NCBI RefSeq assembly: GCF_047302465.1
Contig: NZ_CP178621.1
Location: 1,798,001 to 1,862,000 of the forward strand
Source: JACMRP01 sp047302465
Lineage (GTDB): Bacteria; Bdellovibrionota; Bdellovibrionia; Bdellovibrionales; Bdellovibrionaceae
Direction: 5' to 3'
DNA length: 64,000 nt
The position numbers were made by a program, and so were the translations under genes. Shown piece by piece: positions 1-9,773 of the stretch (position 1 is its first letter; each line of letters starts with the position of its first letter). The notes below the pieces were generated by a model. That model made no database searches. It had not been told where the DNA came from and saw only the letters and a list, made by a program, of their open reading frames with translations.

Positions 1-18
1 TTCTGAGAGCATTTATTT

Positions 19-1350
19 ATGGCACAAAAAAAATCATCTTTGGCTCGTCGACAGTTTCTACGAGGCTTGGCTGCAACTCCGCTTTTGCTGAGTGCTGGCG
101 CTGCTCAGGCCGAATCTGAATCAGAAATTATCCTTGAACTTCAAAGCAATCGCCGGGTGCCGATGTTGCAAGTTTGGGCAGATGAAACAAGTTCGCTTGT
201 TACGGTTCTTGGCAATGTTGATTGGGGTTTTAACTGTGTAGGGGCAACATCTCCACAGGTGAGTATTGTTAAGGCGCAAAAACTACGCGGAACCGATTTG
301 GTGCTGTATCGTTTGCATCTTGAGGGGCTCTCGATTTCTGACTACTGCCAACTCAATGTTTTCAATGAGCATCGTAAGCTTGTTGATACTCGTCAGATAA
401 AGGGTCTTGATTTGGCGGCAACAGATCCGAAGATTGCTGTCGTGTCTTGCGCAAATTTCCGTAAGTTAAAAAATCAAAAGATCATGTACAAGCGATTACA
501 TGATCAGAACCCAGATTTGATGCTCTTTATTGGCGACATCGTCTATAGCAATTCAAAAACAAGCTCCGTATTGCTGACACCAGAAGATCCAAGTACGGCT
601 CTCGAGCGTTATTTAACAACTTGGATTACTGTAGATTTGTACCAACTGGATCCTTTGATTCCGACTCTGGCGGTTTGGGATGATCATGATTATGGAGCTA
701 ACAACGGAGATCACTCTCATCCGTATAAATCAGAGATGAAAGAGATCTTCCGTTCGTTTTATCCGATGCCTGAGTCTCATCAAAGACTCAGTTATGGTCC
801 TGGGGTGTCATTTCGCCTAACAGCTTTCGGAATTGATTTCCACATGATGGATGCTCGTACAAATAAAGTTCCAGAACGTACTCAGTGGGGATCTCAGCAA
901 GAGGCTTGGTTGGCTAGAGAGTTCAACAACAGTACTAATCCAGCTTGGATTCTTAACGGGGTTCAGTACTTTAAGTATTTTGTTGTGATTGAATCGATGG
1001 AAAAGAGTGCGGAACCATCATTGACAATGTTAAAGAACTTGTTGAGGTCACGTAGGAAGCCGACTGTCTTGTTCTCTGGAGATGTTCATTGCTCACAGGT
1101 GCAAGAGTTGCCCGCATCCCTGTATGGTTTTAAGACTTACGAAATTACTTCAAGTGGCATTCACTGTGGCTCCGCGGGGAAACTTCTAAAGCGAAGTCCT
1201 GAAGAAGGGCAGTTGTACTATTGTGGTAGCGACAATTTCCTGATGGTTCGTCCAAGGGTCCAAGCTCGCGCTATGGACCTCAGAATCACCTGTGCAAATG
1301 AATTCGGGGTTGAGTCCGTTTCTAGCAGTCCTTTAAGAATCTCTGTTTAG
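19..1350 (+). CDS. PhoD-like metallophosphatase, Tat-exported
   Basis: Predicted 443-residue alkaline phosphatase/phosphodiesterase of the PhoD family. The N-terminus (residues 10-16, RRQFLRG, then a hydrophobic stretch ending GAAQA) is a twin-arginine signal, so the enzyme should be exported folded, with its metals, to the periplasm or surface. Metal-site motifs appear in the expected order: GDIVY (about 172), WDDHDYG (about 219), NGVQ (about 313) and SGDVHCSQ (about 352). PhoD enzymes cleave phosphate mono- or diesters using Fe/Ca; the actual substrate here is unknown. The gene ends 4 bp inside the convergent arsM gene. A GAGAG at bases 5-9 may serve as RBS; anything further upstream lies outside the window. 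Confidence 0.85.
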   Translation: MAQKKSSLARRQFLRGLAATPLLLSAGAAQAESESEIILELQSNRRVPMLQVWADETSSLVTVLGNVDWGFNCVGATSPQVSIVKAQKLRGTDLVLYRLHLEGLSISDYCQLNVFNEHRKLVDTRQIKGLDLAATDPKIAVVSCANFRKLKNQKIMYKRLHDQNPDLMLFIGDIVYSNSKTSSVLLTPEDPSTALERYLTTWITVDLYQLDPLIPTLAVWDDHDYGANNGDHSHPYKSEMKEIFRSFYPMPESHQRLSYGPGVSFRLTAFGIDFHMMDARTNKVPERTQWGSQQEAWLAREFNNSTNPAWILNGVQYFKYFVVIESMEKSAEPSLTMLKNLLRSRRKPTVLFSGDVHCSQVQELPASLYGFKTYEITSSGIHCGSAGKLLKRSPEEGQLYYCGSDNFLMVRPRVQARAMDLRITCANEFGVESVSSSPLRISV

Positions 1351-2402
1351 CAGCACGCGCCAATATTAGCGTCGGCAGTGGCTGTGGTGCCTGGAGTAGG
1401 CCCACAGTCAAAAAGCCCATAGTGCGTGCTTGTATCACCAATCACTTTGAAATGTTTTGCAAAACGCGTTTGGTTCAGCATCGCAGCTGTGTTGCTGCAA
1501 ACTGGAACTGGCATCCCTGTGCGGAAGAGGTGATGGTCATCTAGCATGAAAGCGTGGGGGAATTGCGGAACCGTGCCTTGGTAATAAGCCACTTGTCCGT
1601 AATCTTCGCAGCGGTCTTCAAGAGGTACTTTAAATGCACGAATTGTCATAGAGTAAAAATCTATCATGCCAGCTTTGGCTTCGATTTCTTCGTTGTTCAA
1701 AGTCAGTTTGGTCTTGCTCACAATACGATAATCAGGGCAGCCCAAATCAAAAAGCATACGACGGAAATCTTCGATGTAGAGCGCGCCTCCCAAGCATTCG
1801 CCGACAAGAACAGGATCTTTTTGTAGACGCTCTGGGATGCGGCGACTTGCAAATACATCCGAGAAGTACAATTCGCCACCTGGTTTTAAGACGCGCAAGA
1901 TTTCAGAAAAGACGCGTTTTTTATTCGGAGATAAATTTAAAACGCAGTTTGAAACAACGAGGTCTACGGAGTTGTCAGCAATGCCGGCTTCTTTAAGGTC
2001 TTCGATATAACCTTGGCGGAACTCAACATTGGATTTGCTGTAACCAAATTTTTTCGTGTGATAATCCACATGGCGTTTGGCGACGGCAAGTTGTTCCTCG
2101 GTCATATCGACACCGATCACGTGTCCTTGGCTGCCGACAAGCTTTGAAAGAATATAGCAATCGCGTCCAGATCCAGAGCCCAAATCTAAGACTTTTTTAC
2201 CTTCAAGGACTGTTGGAATCGGAGAGCCGCAGCCATAAAACTTACTGACAACTTCATCGTGAATTTCAGCAACGATTGGTTTTAGATAGTTCGGCATGGT
2301 CTCGGCGGTGCAGCAAGCGCTGGTTTTAAGATCTTCGTTCGTTTTCAGAACTTTGCCGTAGTATTCTTTCACCGCGCTAATATTTTCAAATTGAGAGTCC
2401 AT
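1347..2402 (-). CDS. arsM: Arsenite S-adenosylmethionine methyltransferase ArsM
   Basis: 351-residue class I SAM methyltransferase that methylates As(III). The SAM motif DLGSGSGRD lies at residues 73-81. The family cysteines that bind arsenic are all present: C30/C31, C58, C153 (SNCVLN) and C203 (GECLGG). An acidic SAM-ribose motif (IGVDM, 96-100) follows. The protein ends in a Cys-Cys pair, common in prokaryotic ArsM and a possible extra As ligand. A longer frame reaches 2627, but GGAGGAG 5 nt upstream of ATG at 2402 fixes the start and clears the divergent arsC gene. It is divergent from arsC and lies 9 kb from the arsS operon, so it probably supplies methylated arsenic to it. Confidence 0.93.
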   Translation of the reverse strand: MDSQFENISAVKEYYGKVLKTNEDLKTSACCTAETMPNYLKPIVAEIHDEVVSKFYGCGSPIPTVLEGKKVLDLGSGSGRDCYILSKLVGSQGHVIGVDMTEEQLAVAKRHVDYHTKKFGYSKSNVEFRQGYIEDLKEAGIADNSVDLVVSNCVLNLSPNKKRVFSEILRVLKPGGELYFSDVFASRRIPERLQKDPVLVGECLGGALYIEDFRRMLFDLGCPDYRIVSKTKLTLNNEEIEAKAGMIDFYSMTIRAFKVPLEDRCEDYGQVAYYQGTVPQFPHAFMLDDHHLFRTGMPVPVCSNTAAMLNQTRFAKHFKVIGDTSTHYGLFDCGPTPGTTATADANIGACC

Positions 2403-2502
2403 CGATCTCCTCCAAAATTGTGTTGCATTTGCTATTTGAACAGGGGAGCCTTTTGTCAGGCAACCAAAAACCGGCGTTTTATGCAGGGGAGCGCAGACTC
2501 TG

Positions 2503-2925
2503 ATGGCGAAAAAAATTCTCTTTATGTGTGTGGCAAACTCTGCCCGAAGCCAGATGGCCGAGGGGCTTGCTCGAGATATTCTGGGAGCTGATTTTGAAGT
2601 AGTCAGTGCCGGATCAAAACCCACCAAAGTGAATCCTATTGGTATTCAGGCAATGCAAGAGGTCGGAATAGATATCTCGAAGCATTCTTCGAAAACGACT
2701 GAGCAAATCCCAAACACCTTCATGCATGATTTAGACTTCGTCGTTACTCTATGCGCCGAAGAGGTTTGTCCCGTTTTGCCGGGGACCAAGGCGCAAAAAC
2801 TGCATTGGCCCTTCATGGATCCGGCCAACGCGAGCTTAAGTGAGTCGGAACAGTTATTGAATTTTAGAAAGGTCCGCGACCAAATTTCGAAACGTTTACA
2901 AGAGTGGAAGCAGGACCTTGGTTGA
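2503..2925 (+). CDS. arsC: Arsenate reductase ArsC, LMW-phosphatase (thioredoxin-coupled) type
   Basis: 140-residue cytoplasmic enzyme that reduces As(V) to As(III), the substrate of ArsM next door. The low-molecular-weight phosphatase loop CVANSAR (C9 to R15) is intact. The relay cysteines C84 and C89 (LCAEEVCP) of the thioredoxin-linked Staphylococcus-type ArsC are present, as is the catalytic Asp in HWPFMD (D106). An RBS-like GGGGAG lies 11 nt before the ATG. The 100-bp gap to arsM must hold both divergent promoters. No ArsR-type repressor and no arsenite efflux gene (arsB/acr3) lies in the window, which fits a route that converts rather than exports arsenic. Confidence 0.93.
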   Translation: MAKKILFMCVANSARSQMAEGLARDILGADFEVVSAGSKPTKVNPIGIQAMQEVGIDISKHSSKTTEQIPNTFMHDLDFVVTLCAEEVCPVLPGTKAQKLHWPFMDPANASLSESEQLLNFRKVRDQISKRLQEWKQDLG

Positions 2926-3017
2926 GTTTAAGCGGGGCCCCTAGATCGGAAAAGGCCTTGCAGGATAAAATTAAAGGGATGTTTTAATATAAATAGAACG
3001 GAAGGATTGTCGTCACT

Positions 3018-4544
3018 ATGTTTGCTAAGTTTGCAACAACAGCAATGCTAGGTCTTTTTTTAACAACACCTGTCGTGTTTGCTAAAGGCAAAACAGAAGG
3101 AGCAACGGCTTATAAACCGATGGATGCAGCTCCTGCGGATAATTTTGAAGCGCCAACGACTGAACATCTCGATAAAGTAGCGAGCTGGAGAATTAAAGGC
3201 TCTGCAAGCCGTAATATCTCTTCGGCATCCGGAAGTATGAGCTCTGAGTATCAAGCTTTGGTTCAACGTGTGAACACGATGAAAACCGCTCAAGAACTTG
3301 ATACTTATCTTGAGACTCTCGAGAAAGACCTTAAAGCTTCAAAAGAAAAGCCTGCTGACTACGTATACGTCGCAACTCTTTTGACTTCGCTACGTCCACT
3401 TCGCAGTATCGCCTGGAGATCCATGGGACTTGCGGGGCAGTCTGTAGCAACTCAGCAAAAGATCATGGACACTTTGCGCTCTGCTTACACAAAATCGACG
3501 GTACTTCCTGTTGAGAACTGGGATCTCTTTGTAGACTTCGTGTCTCAGCCACTTCCTGGTGCGACTCAAAAGTTCACTCAAGAATCTGAATTGCAAAAGT
3601 ATATTGCAACTGAGGTTTATAACGGTGTTGCCGCTTCCTACAATCGCTTAAGCACCGTGGACTTTGGTAAAATCCCAGGCAACAGCATCGTGTGGGATCA
3701 GCAACTGAATTTTGGATCAACTTCGTTCCCAGATCAGTTGGATCGTTACCGTGAAATCACTCCTGTAGAGCACGCCTTGTTGCTTGCGCGTATGAACAAG
3801 CTTATGTACAGAATAGCAACATTCAGTGCCTACAGTGCAAAAGACGCGATCAAAATCGAAAGAGAAATCAAACTTCGTTACGGTGTAGAAGCGGGCGCTA
3901 GTTGGTTGCATCTTGTGAAGTCAGATGGTCTGACTCGTCAGGAAAAGGTGAATATCATTCAACAGAAAAAGTATGCTCAGTCGCAAACTTTGAATGCGGC
4001 TGGCAAGATGTGGATGGGTCGCGCTTATCAACATCTTAAAGGCTACGTGGACTATTACGAAACGGCTTACAAGCTCAGTAAAAATTCATCGCGCTCTCAA
4101 GCTAGCTTCGTTGATGTTGAGTTTGTAAAACTTCATGATCGTGAGCTTTCTTTGATGGTTAAAAACATGAAAGCTTTGGTTTACGGTGACAATCGTGAGA
4201 CCGGCGAATCTGTAGTTCAAAGCTCTATCACTGGAGAAACGGCTCGTGTGAATGTGAAGAACTTCTTCGCGAATCCACCTCAAGATTTGAAAACTCTATT
4301 GCCAACAAGCTTTGACCAAGGCCCTAAAGAGATAAAAGCCGAAGTAGATGGTAAGAATTTGTCTTATCCAAATCTACGCAACGGGCAGGCGCAAGCTTGG
4401 TCGACACAAGCTTATTCAAATCTATTCCCAGAATTGAAGAACGATTCTCAAGGAACTAAAGTTTTGCAGAAAGCAAAAGTGATCTCTGGTGTTCGCGGTG
4501 GCGACTCAGTTCTTGGGCAGTTTATTCACCCGTTTGTTAAGTAA
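3018..4544 (+). CDS. Exported protein of unknown function
   Basis: 508 residues. The N-terminus MFAKFATTAMLGLFLTTPVVFA is a clear Sec signal peptide with an AxA-like end, so the protein should be periplasmic or secreted. The remainder is Lys/Ser/Gln-rich, mostly helical in character, with no membrane segment and no cysteines that I see. I recognise no domain. It stands alone, with a weak GGAAGG RBS about 13 nt before the ATG. Its last 39 bp overlap the convergent RND-type gene. Confidence 0.8.
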   Translation: MFAKFATTAMLGLFLTTPVVFAKGKTEGATAYKPMDAAPADNFEAPTTEHLDKVASWRIKGSASRNISSASGSMSSEYQALVQRVNTMKTAQELDTYLETLEKDLKASKEKPADYVYVATLLTSLRPLRSIAWRSMGLAGQSVATQQKIMDTLRSAYTKSTVLPVENWDLFVDFVSQPLPGATQKFTQESELQKYIATEVYNGVAASYNRLSTVDFGKIPGNSIVWDQQLNFGSTSFPDQLDRYREITPVEHALLLARMNKLMYRIATFSAYSAKDAIKIEREIKLRYGVEAGASWLHLVKSDGLTRQEKVNIIQQKKYAQSQTLNAAGKMWMGRAYQHLKGYVDYYETAYKLSKNSSRSQASFVDVEFVKLHDRELSLMVKNMKALVYGDNRETGESVVQSSITGETARVNVKNFFANPPQDLKTLLPTSFDQGPKEIKAEVDGKNLSYPNLRNGQAQAWSTQAYSNLFPELKNDSQGTKVLQKAKVISGVRGGDSVLGQFIHPFVK

Positions 4545-6707
4545 GATCTCGAGGACTAAAACGTCCCCAATCAAAATGGCCACAAATCCTGTGGCCGTCA
4601 GAGCCCCCATCATCCGTACTGGCTGAAAGGGGGCCAATAAGAAAATCAAACTCACTAACGACATTAGGACAAAACAACTGGCGGCTCCGCCCTTCAGTTG
4701 TCCTATTCCTTGTAGGGTTGATTTTTTATCGGCAAAGAGGAATTGAATCACATTGTCTCCGGCAAGGCCGACGAGGACTGTGATCACGATGCACGTCACA
4801 AAGTTAATGGATATCCCGAAGGTTTTAATGACTGCAAACAGAGTCAGAGGAGCCCACAAAGAGGCTAAAATCATCGGAAGGATCTCGTGAGTTCGTTTCA
4901 GGAAATAAGCCAAGAAAAAGAGAATGCTGCCGATAAGAACGAGGCTTAACATCGAGCTTTCGATGAAGGTTTCTGCAACCACTTGAGTGAATTGAGATTT
5001 CGTATAAAGACTACCGACAAGATGACACTCTTCTGGTGAGCATACTTTTTTTAGTGTTTCATTCAGCTTTTCAAAGGATTTTGTAGAGCCGTCCTTTAAA
5101 TAGAAAGAGATGCGTTCGCTGCCATCAAGGCCGTAGAACGAACTCACGATCTCTGAGCTTTCCGCCAAACGGTTTGCAAGTGGCAGAAAATCTTCTGGCA
5201 ACGCTCGCGTTATAAAGTGCTTTGTTTTTTCGGCGCGATCAAAGTTGCTGATAAGACCGGTTGCTTGAAGGGTAGAAAGAACTTGATCCCATTTTTCTTT
5301 CGGAAAGTTTTCTTGAACCTGTAATTCGATACGGCCCTTCCAGCCACGAGTTTCCTGCAAGTAATTCAGGCCTTGAGTGAAAGGATGATTCTTTTTGAAA
5401 ACCTCTTCGAGACTATCCTCAACCTGAATTGGGGGTGATAGAACGACAGCTAAAGGAATGACTATAAAAGAGAGTTTGCATAGTGGCGCGAGAAGTTTGG
5501 TCAGAACCCCTTCAGTTTTAGAGAGAATCTTCCCTGAACTTTTGAAAATAGACTTATCCATATTGACCCACGTGCGTTTCTTCCAAAAAAGCGCCAGGGC
5601 CAGAGGTGTAATATAGAATATAATAAACCACTCAAGCATACAGCCAATCGCAGTCCAGAGTCCCATGCGTTGAATGATGCCTAAGTCCGAAACGACTAGC
5701 GAACCAAAGCCAATAAAGGTCGTCAATGAAGTCCAGAAGCTTGGTACCAACAAATGTCTAAGGCTTTTTCGCCAATGATAGCCATCTTTGAGCTGCACAA
5801 AAGAAACAAAAACAAAATCTTCCAGAGCAGAGATCGCCAACAAAGGAACGAGAGTGTCTGAGAGCAAATCCGTAGGAGAGCCGATGAGGGCTTTAAATCC
5901 ATAAATAAAGATCAACGAGAAAAGAAGCCCCGTCATATAAATTGTGCCGCTTAGCCATGTTCCCAGTATTAGGCGCAGGCCCGCGACGATGCCAAAAAGA
6001 ACTGCTAAATAGATCCAAGCCGTGTCACCACGAGCTTTTGCAACCCACAATTGATAATCAGCTCCACCCAAAGGCAGAATATCAATGGATTTGATCTTGT
6101 TTAAGCTTGTTTGGAATTGATTCCAGACATTTTGTGTTTGTGAGGTCGGGAAGGCTTTGGCTTCGGGACTTTGATAGGAAATCAAGACAGCAAGGTCGTT
6201 TCTTTTCTTTGCAAAAAGTGATGTTTCCCAATCTATCACATCAAGTTCTTGAAATTCTGCGAGCATTTCTGAGGACGACCTTGTTGGAGTGTCGCAGTTT
6301 AAATTCACCAGAACAGGGAAGCGTAAGCGTGTTTCAGAATCCAGATAAGCTTGGCGAAGGTCGAATGCGCTTTGTACGCTCTTAACAAGTTCCGACGATC
6401 GGGGAATTTGCTGGATGTTTTGTTGAATATCGCAAAGCTCTGCTTCAGAGAAAAAATCACGTGGTGGTTTTGGGGCCACAATAAAAAAAGAACTTTGGCT
6501 TTCGCGGAAGTTTCTTTTAAATTCGCGCCATTCATTCAGAGAGCTGATTTTATCTTCTTGTAGCTCGTCTGTTGAATAAAAGCTTTTTAGATTTGGGATT
6601 TGAAATGCAAGGAACAAGTGAATAAGGACAAAGCCTAAGACAAAACTCTTGCGGTGTCGAAGGCCCGTCCGAAGGAAGCGAAGATAGTAGTACTTAAACC
6701 CCTTCAT
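4506..6707 (-). CDS. RND/MMPL-family membrane transporter
   Basis: 733-residue inner-membrane protein with the repeat layout of RND/MMPL exporters: one N-terminal segment (about 22-40), a periplasmic domain, a bundle of five helices (about 230-370), a second lone helix (about 408-425), a second periplasmic domain, and a terminal five-helix bundle (about 575-725). Members are proton-driven exporters of lipids or hydrophobic compounds; the substrate cannot be read from sequence. The ATG overlaps the stop of the upstream metallophosphoesterase (ATGA), so the pair is translationally coupled. The 3' end overlaps the convergent exported-protein gene by 39 bp. Confidence 0.85.
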   Translation of the reverse strand: MKGFKYYYLRFLRTGLRHRKSFVLGFVLIHLFLAFQIPNLKSFYSTDELQEDKISSLNEWREFKRNFRESQSSFFIVAPKPPRDFFSEAELCDIQQNIQQIPRSSELVKSVQSAFDLRQAYLDSETRLRFPVLVNLNCDTPTRSSSEMLAEFQELDVIDWETSLFAKKRNDLAVLISYQSPEAKAFPTSQTQNVWNQFQTSLNKIKSIDILPLGGADYQLWVAKARGDTAWIYLAVLFGIVAGLRLILGTWLSGTIYMTGLLFSLIFIYGFKALIGSPTDLLSDTLVPLLAISALEDFVFVSFVQLKDGYHWRKSLRHLLVPSFWTSLTTFIGFGSLVVSDLGIIQRMGLWTAIGCMLEWFIIFYITPLALALFWKKRTWVNMDKSIFKSSGKILSKTEGVLTKLLAPLCKLSFIVIPLAVVLSPPIQVEDSLEEVFKKNHPFTQGLNYLQETRGWKGRIELQVQENFPKEKWDQVLSTLQATGLISNFDRAEKTKHFITRALPEDFLPLANRLAESSEIVSSFYGLDGSERISFYLKDGSTKSFEKLNETLKKVCSPEECHLVGSLYTKSQFTQVVAETFIESSMLSLVLIGSILFFLAYFLKRTHEILPMILASLWAPLTLFAVIKTFGISINFVTCIVITVLVGLAGDNVIQFLFADKKSTLQGIGQLKGGAASCFVLMSLVSLIFLLAPFQPVRMMGALTATGFVAILIGDVLVLEILLNKRVNKLPKN

Positions 6708-7786
6708 ACGAGTTCAATCCTACAAACTTCAGGTGGGTTCAGCCAGCGATTCGGAGGCCCCCAAAAACCGGTTCCGCTATGGACATAAAGTGAGCTGTCG
6801 TTGTCTTGAAATAGTCCAAAGGGATACTTCATGACTTTACGAATGATAAAAGCCCACGGAAAAGCTTGTCCACCATGTCCATGCCCCGAAAGCTGCAAGG
6901 CCACAGGAATATTTTTGTAAATATCCCAGGTCTCTGGACGATGAGAGAGCAACAAGCAAGGGGCTTTGAGGGTAGAAAGTTGTTCTCTGAATTCTGCTTC
7001 TTGAGGGTTTTTAAAAAGACTGTCATCGATACCCGCAATGGCAAGTTGAGAATTATTCCATGAGTAGAATTTTGTTTCAGAGCGTAAGACCGTGACTCCC
7101 ATGGATTGCAGTTCTTGAATCCACAGGTTGGCGTCGTAGTAGTATTCATGATTTCCAGTCACAAAATAAACCGTTTTTATGGCAGTCAATTTCTTGAGTG
7201 GTTCAATGCAGTCTTTGTAGGCATTGTAGGGGCCATCCATAAGATCGCCTGTGAGGCATACAAACTCGGCAGGCGTGTTTGCAATCTGTTGTACCAAATG
7301 TTCCACAAACCCAGCTCCTAAAAAAGGTCCTAGGTGCAAATCGGAAATATGCACGAAGGAAAGTCCCTTAAGAGATTGAAATCGTGACGGGAGCGGAATT
7401 TGAATTTGGCGAAGGACCGGAGTTTGGACCGCCCATGCCTGATAAAGAGTCATGCCAATGCTGACAGCGAAAGCTAAAAGTCCCATGTTTGAGGAAATCT
7501 CGAAGAAGAGGTCAGCAATTGCTAAGATGATCAAGCAAGGGATGTAAAAGCTAAAAAAACTAAAGCATAAAAGACTGAACTGAATTAAGGGGCGAAGAAT
7601 CGGGGCCTGATGAATTTTTCGTTTGCTTAAGCGCATAGCAAAAGCAAAAACCATTAATGCATCCGTAAAAAGCAATATCGTCACAGGTAGCGATAAAGGT
7701 TTGACGAGGTAAGTCTCAACGAGCAAATGCGCTAGAATCGCTAATGGAATATAGATAAGATTTACCAGTTTCAAAACAGCGAACAT
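6704..7786 (-). CDS. Membrane-anchored metallophosphoesterase (YkuE/YaeI-like)
   Basis: 360 residues. The first ~145 form four or five membrane helices. The calcineurin-like domain follows with its motifs in order: ISDLHLG, GDLMDG, GNHEYYYD, LSHRP and SGHGHGGQ. YkuE/YaeI relatives hydrolyse phosphate from lipids such as UDP-diacylglucosamine, so action on a lipid phosphate at the membrane is plausible but inferred. A longer frame starts at 7825, which would overlap the divergent flavoprotein start; the ATG at 7786 opens directly into the first membrane segment and is preferred. The stop overlaps the ATG of the RND gene, suggesting a shared operon and perhaps a shared lipid substrate. Confidence 0.85.
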   Translation of the reverse strand: MFAVLKLVNLIYIPLAILAHLLVETYLVKPLSLPVTILLFTDALMVFAFAMRLSKRKIHQAPILRPLIQFSLLCFSFFSFYIPCLIILAIADLFFEISSNMGLLAFAVSIGMTLYQAWAVQTPVLRQIQIPLPSRFQSLKGLSFVHISDLHLGPFLGAGFVEHLVQQIANTPAEFVCLTGDLMDGPYNAYKDCIEPLKKLTAIKTVYFVTGNHEYYYDANLWIQELQSMGVTVLRSETKFYSWNNSQLAIAGIDDSLFKNPQEAEFREQLSTLKAPCLLLSHRPETWDIYKNIPVALQLSGHGHGGQAFPWAFIIRKVMKYPFGLFQDNDSSLYVHSGTGFWGPPNRWLNPPEVCRIELV

Positions 7787-7805
7787 AATGCCATTATTAC
7801 ACTGA

Positions 7806-8870
7806 ATGACAGCACCAACAAGCAAACATACTTACGACATTATAATCATCGGCGCAGGACCTGCGGGCCTCTGTCTGGGGCAACATTTAAAAGAAAATGG
7901 TGTAAAGTCGTTTTGTATTCTGGAAAAGGGCCCGGCACCGGGGGATTCTTGGAGTGCCATGCCAGAATGGCTTCGTCTTATCAGTTATTGGCAGGATAAT
8001 TATCTACGTCCTCAAGATGAAAAACGTTTTGCGCCTTATCATCAGGCCAGTGCCACAGAGTTCTCTCAATATCTTAGAGAACTATCTAACGGTTTAGAGA
8101 TTCATACACATTCGACGGTTTCGAGTTTGCAAAAAGAAGGTGATTTATTTTCTTTAGGGACGACCTATGGAGAGTTAAAGGCTAAGGCAGTTGTTCTCTG
8201 TGTCGGGTATTATTCCGAGCCAGTGGGGCTTGATGCTGAGGTGTTACGGGAGGCTACGATTCCTGTTCATCACTTTGCTGATATGAGGGGTGTGCGTTTT
8301 GAAGCGCACAAGAAATACTTAGTTGTCGGGAAAGCTTTGTCGGCAGGTCAGGTGATTGAGCAAATTCACGATGTTTTAGGGCGATTTGATATTTCTTGCC
8401 GTAGTGAAATTAAGTTCGGCCTTGGGCCTCTGATGCAAAAATTCTTTTTACGCCATTTAGAGCGAATCGAAAACTTGATTAGAAAAATAAGCCGAAACAA
8501 GAGCTCTAAAGTTCCGATGGACGGAACCCTGAAGGCTATCATCAAGAACGCCAAAGCTGAAGTTCGTCCTCCGGTCAGTAAGGTACAGGGAAAAACTGTG
8601 TACTTCAAAGATGGAACTCACTCTGACTATGAAGGGATTGTACTTGCGACGGGGTTTAGATATGCGGGTACAAAACTTCTAAGGGGTTTTTATCGTGAAG
8701 ACTCGATCATTTCCGTCGAGCTCACCCAGCTTGTAAAAGGATTCGAGGCGCCCTTGGTTCCGCATCTTTATTTTTTAGGTGTCGACAATCAGGTGGACTT
8801 TACCAGTCGTTTCTTAAGGGGCATCCGAAGAGATGCGCGAGTTCTTGCCCAGCTTCTGAAAACTCAGTAA
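7806..8870 (+). CDS. FAD/NAD(P)-binding flavoprotein oxidoreductase (CzcO-like)
   Basis: 354 residues. The N-terminal Rossmann motif IIGAGPAGLCLG (about 14-26) binds FAD. A second nucleotide-binding turn (VVGKALSAGQV, about 175-185) and the ATG-type motif LATGFRY (about 281) complete the two-dinucleotide fold of flavin monooxygenase/CzcO-like proteins. The second turn has G-K-A-L-S-A instead of GxGxSG, so NADPH binding may differ. Substrate unknown. Its 3' end overlaps the convergent YbhN-like gene by 57 bp, so it is adjacent to the arsenosugar operon without being part of it. Confidence 0.85.
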   Translation: MTAPTSKHTYDIIIIGAGPAGLCLGQHLKENGVKSFCILEKGPAPGDSWSAMPEWLRLISYWQDNYLRPQDEKRFAPYHQASATEFSQYLRELSNGLEIHTHSTVSSLQKEGDLFSLGTTYGELKAKAVVLCVGYYSEPVGLDAEVLREATIPVHHFADMRGVRFEAHKKYLVVGKALSAGQVIEQIHDVLGRFDISCRSEIKFGLGPLMQKFFLRHLERIENLIRKISRNKSSKVPMDGTLKAIIKNAKAEVRPPVSKVQGKTVYFKDGTHSDYEGIVLATGFRYAGTKLLRGFYREDSIISVELTQLVKGFEAPLVPHLYFLGVDNQVDFTSRFLRGIRRDARVLAQLLKTQ

Positions 8871-9773
8871 GTCTTTTCCGAAAAGGGTCGCATAAAAATA
8901 AGTGCCCGTCGGAATCAAGAATGTAAAATAAGACAATCGTTCGACAACGGCGACAAGCATAGCAACCTCGAGGTTGATATTAAAACTTTGAGCCATAAAT
9001 GCCGTCGAGAATTCCTTAATTCCAATATTGCCAGGCAGAATTGGTACCAGTGAAATCAACAGAACAACAAGACTAATTTCGTAAGTATCTAAAATCGAAA
9101 TCGGATACTGCAATACTTGGAATGCCAGATAAAGCTTCAGTGGATAAAGAGCTTTGACCAGAAGTAGGTTGCCAGCGATGGTAAAGAATTCTTTTCGTGT
9201 CGAGAAATACAAACGAGGTTGAGCTGGAATGCTTTTTGGCAAAAATCTATTGATGAAAGACGGGAAAACCAAATAGGTGGTGGTCAGAAGAAAGATAACG
9301 CTCAAAATGCCGGTTAATATCGCTTTATTCAACAGGGCGCTTTTGGAAAATAAAACAAAATAGCAAACGCCGAAACCGCTTAAGGTTGAAAGTGCTAAAG
9401 CAGCCACGGCAATATTCAACTGTGCAAAGTCATGAAACGAAAGGCGCTTTTTTTCATTTAAGTAAAGCAGGCGAATCGAATTTCCTGTTTTTGCCGGTAA
9501 AATCAAGTTCAGCAAGTTAGTCACGACTGTCAGGCCATACCACTCCGAAAACGTAAGAGTAACACCATGCTTTGCGAGCGGGAAGTTGTAGGCATTTCCC
9601 AAAAAATAGTAATTGGCAGCATGAACGACCAAAAGAAGAACTGCTGGCAGCACCGAGAAATTTTTAATCAAGGACAGGCTTTGCCCGTCCCGAATTACGA
9701 AATAAATGACGGCGCCGAAAAGAACGACGCTGATGAGAAGCTTGAAATAGTGAAAAAGCTTACTTCTGTTCAC
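8814..9773 (-). CDS. Lysylphosphatidylglycerol-synthase-TM / YbhN-like membrane protein
   Basis: 319 residues, about eight hydrophobic helices, with the family signature LPGNIGIKEFS (about 247-257) and the early motif LPAKTGNSIR (about 92-101). The family (UPF0104, AglD/MprF N-domain) covers flippase-like or lipid-modifying membrane proteins, usually working with a glycosyltransferase. It starts with GTG at 9773, with AAGGAG ten bases upstream, and overlaps the preceding gene by 14 bp. It is the last gene of the six-gene operon beginning at 13442, which contains the arsenosugar genes, so its cargo could be an arsenosugar lipid; that is inference. Confidence 0.82.
   Translation of the reverse strand: MNRSKLFHYFKLLISVVLFGAVIYFVIRDGQSLSLIKNFSVLPAVLLLVVHAANYYFLGNAYNFPLAKHGVTLTFSEWYGLTVVTNLLNLILPAKTGNSIRLLYLNEKKRLSFHDFAQLNIAVAALALSTLSGFGVCYFVLFSKSALLNKAILTGILSVIFLLTTTYLVFPSFINRFLPKSIPAQPRLYFSTRKEFFTIAGNLLLVKALYPLKLYLAFQVLQYPISILDTYEISLVVLLISLVPILPGNIGIKEFSTAFMAQSFNINLEVAMLVAVVERLSYFTFLIPTGTYFYATLFGKDLLSFQKLGKNSRISSDAP

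Noticed and set aside
2453..2482. TTGTCA-18-TTTTAT as an arsC promoter
   Set aside because: The implied start falls inside the ribosome-binding sequence, leaving no leader for translation.
2403..2627. N-terminal extension of arsM to 2627
   Set aside because: It would overlap arsC, and a strong RBS marks ATG 2402.
7796..7825. Divergent overlap of metallophosphoesterase and flavoprotein genes
   Set aside because: A later ATG (7786) begins the first membrane segment, making the overlap unnecessary.
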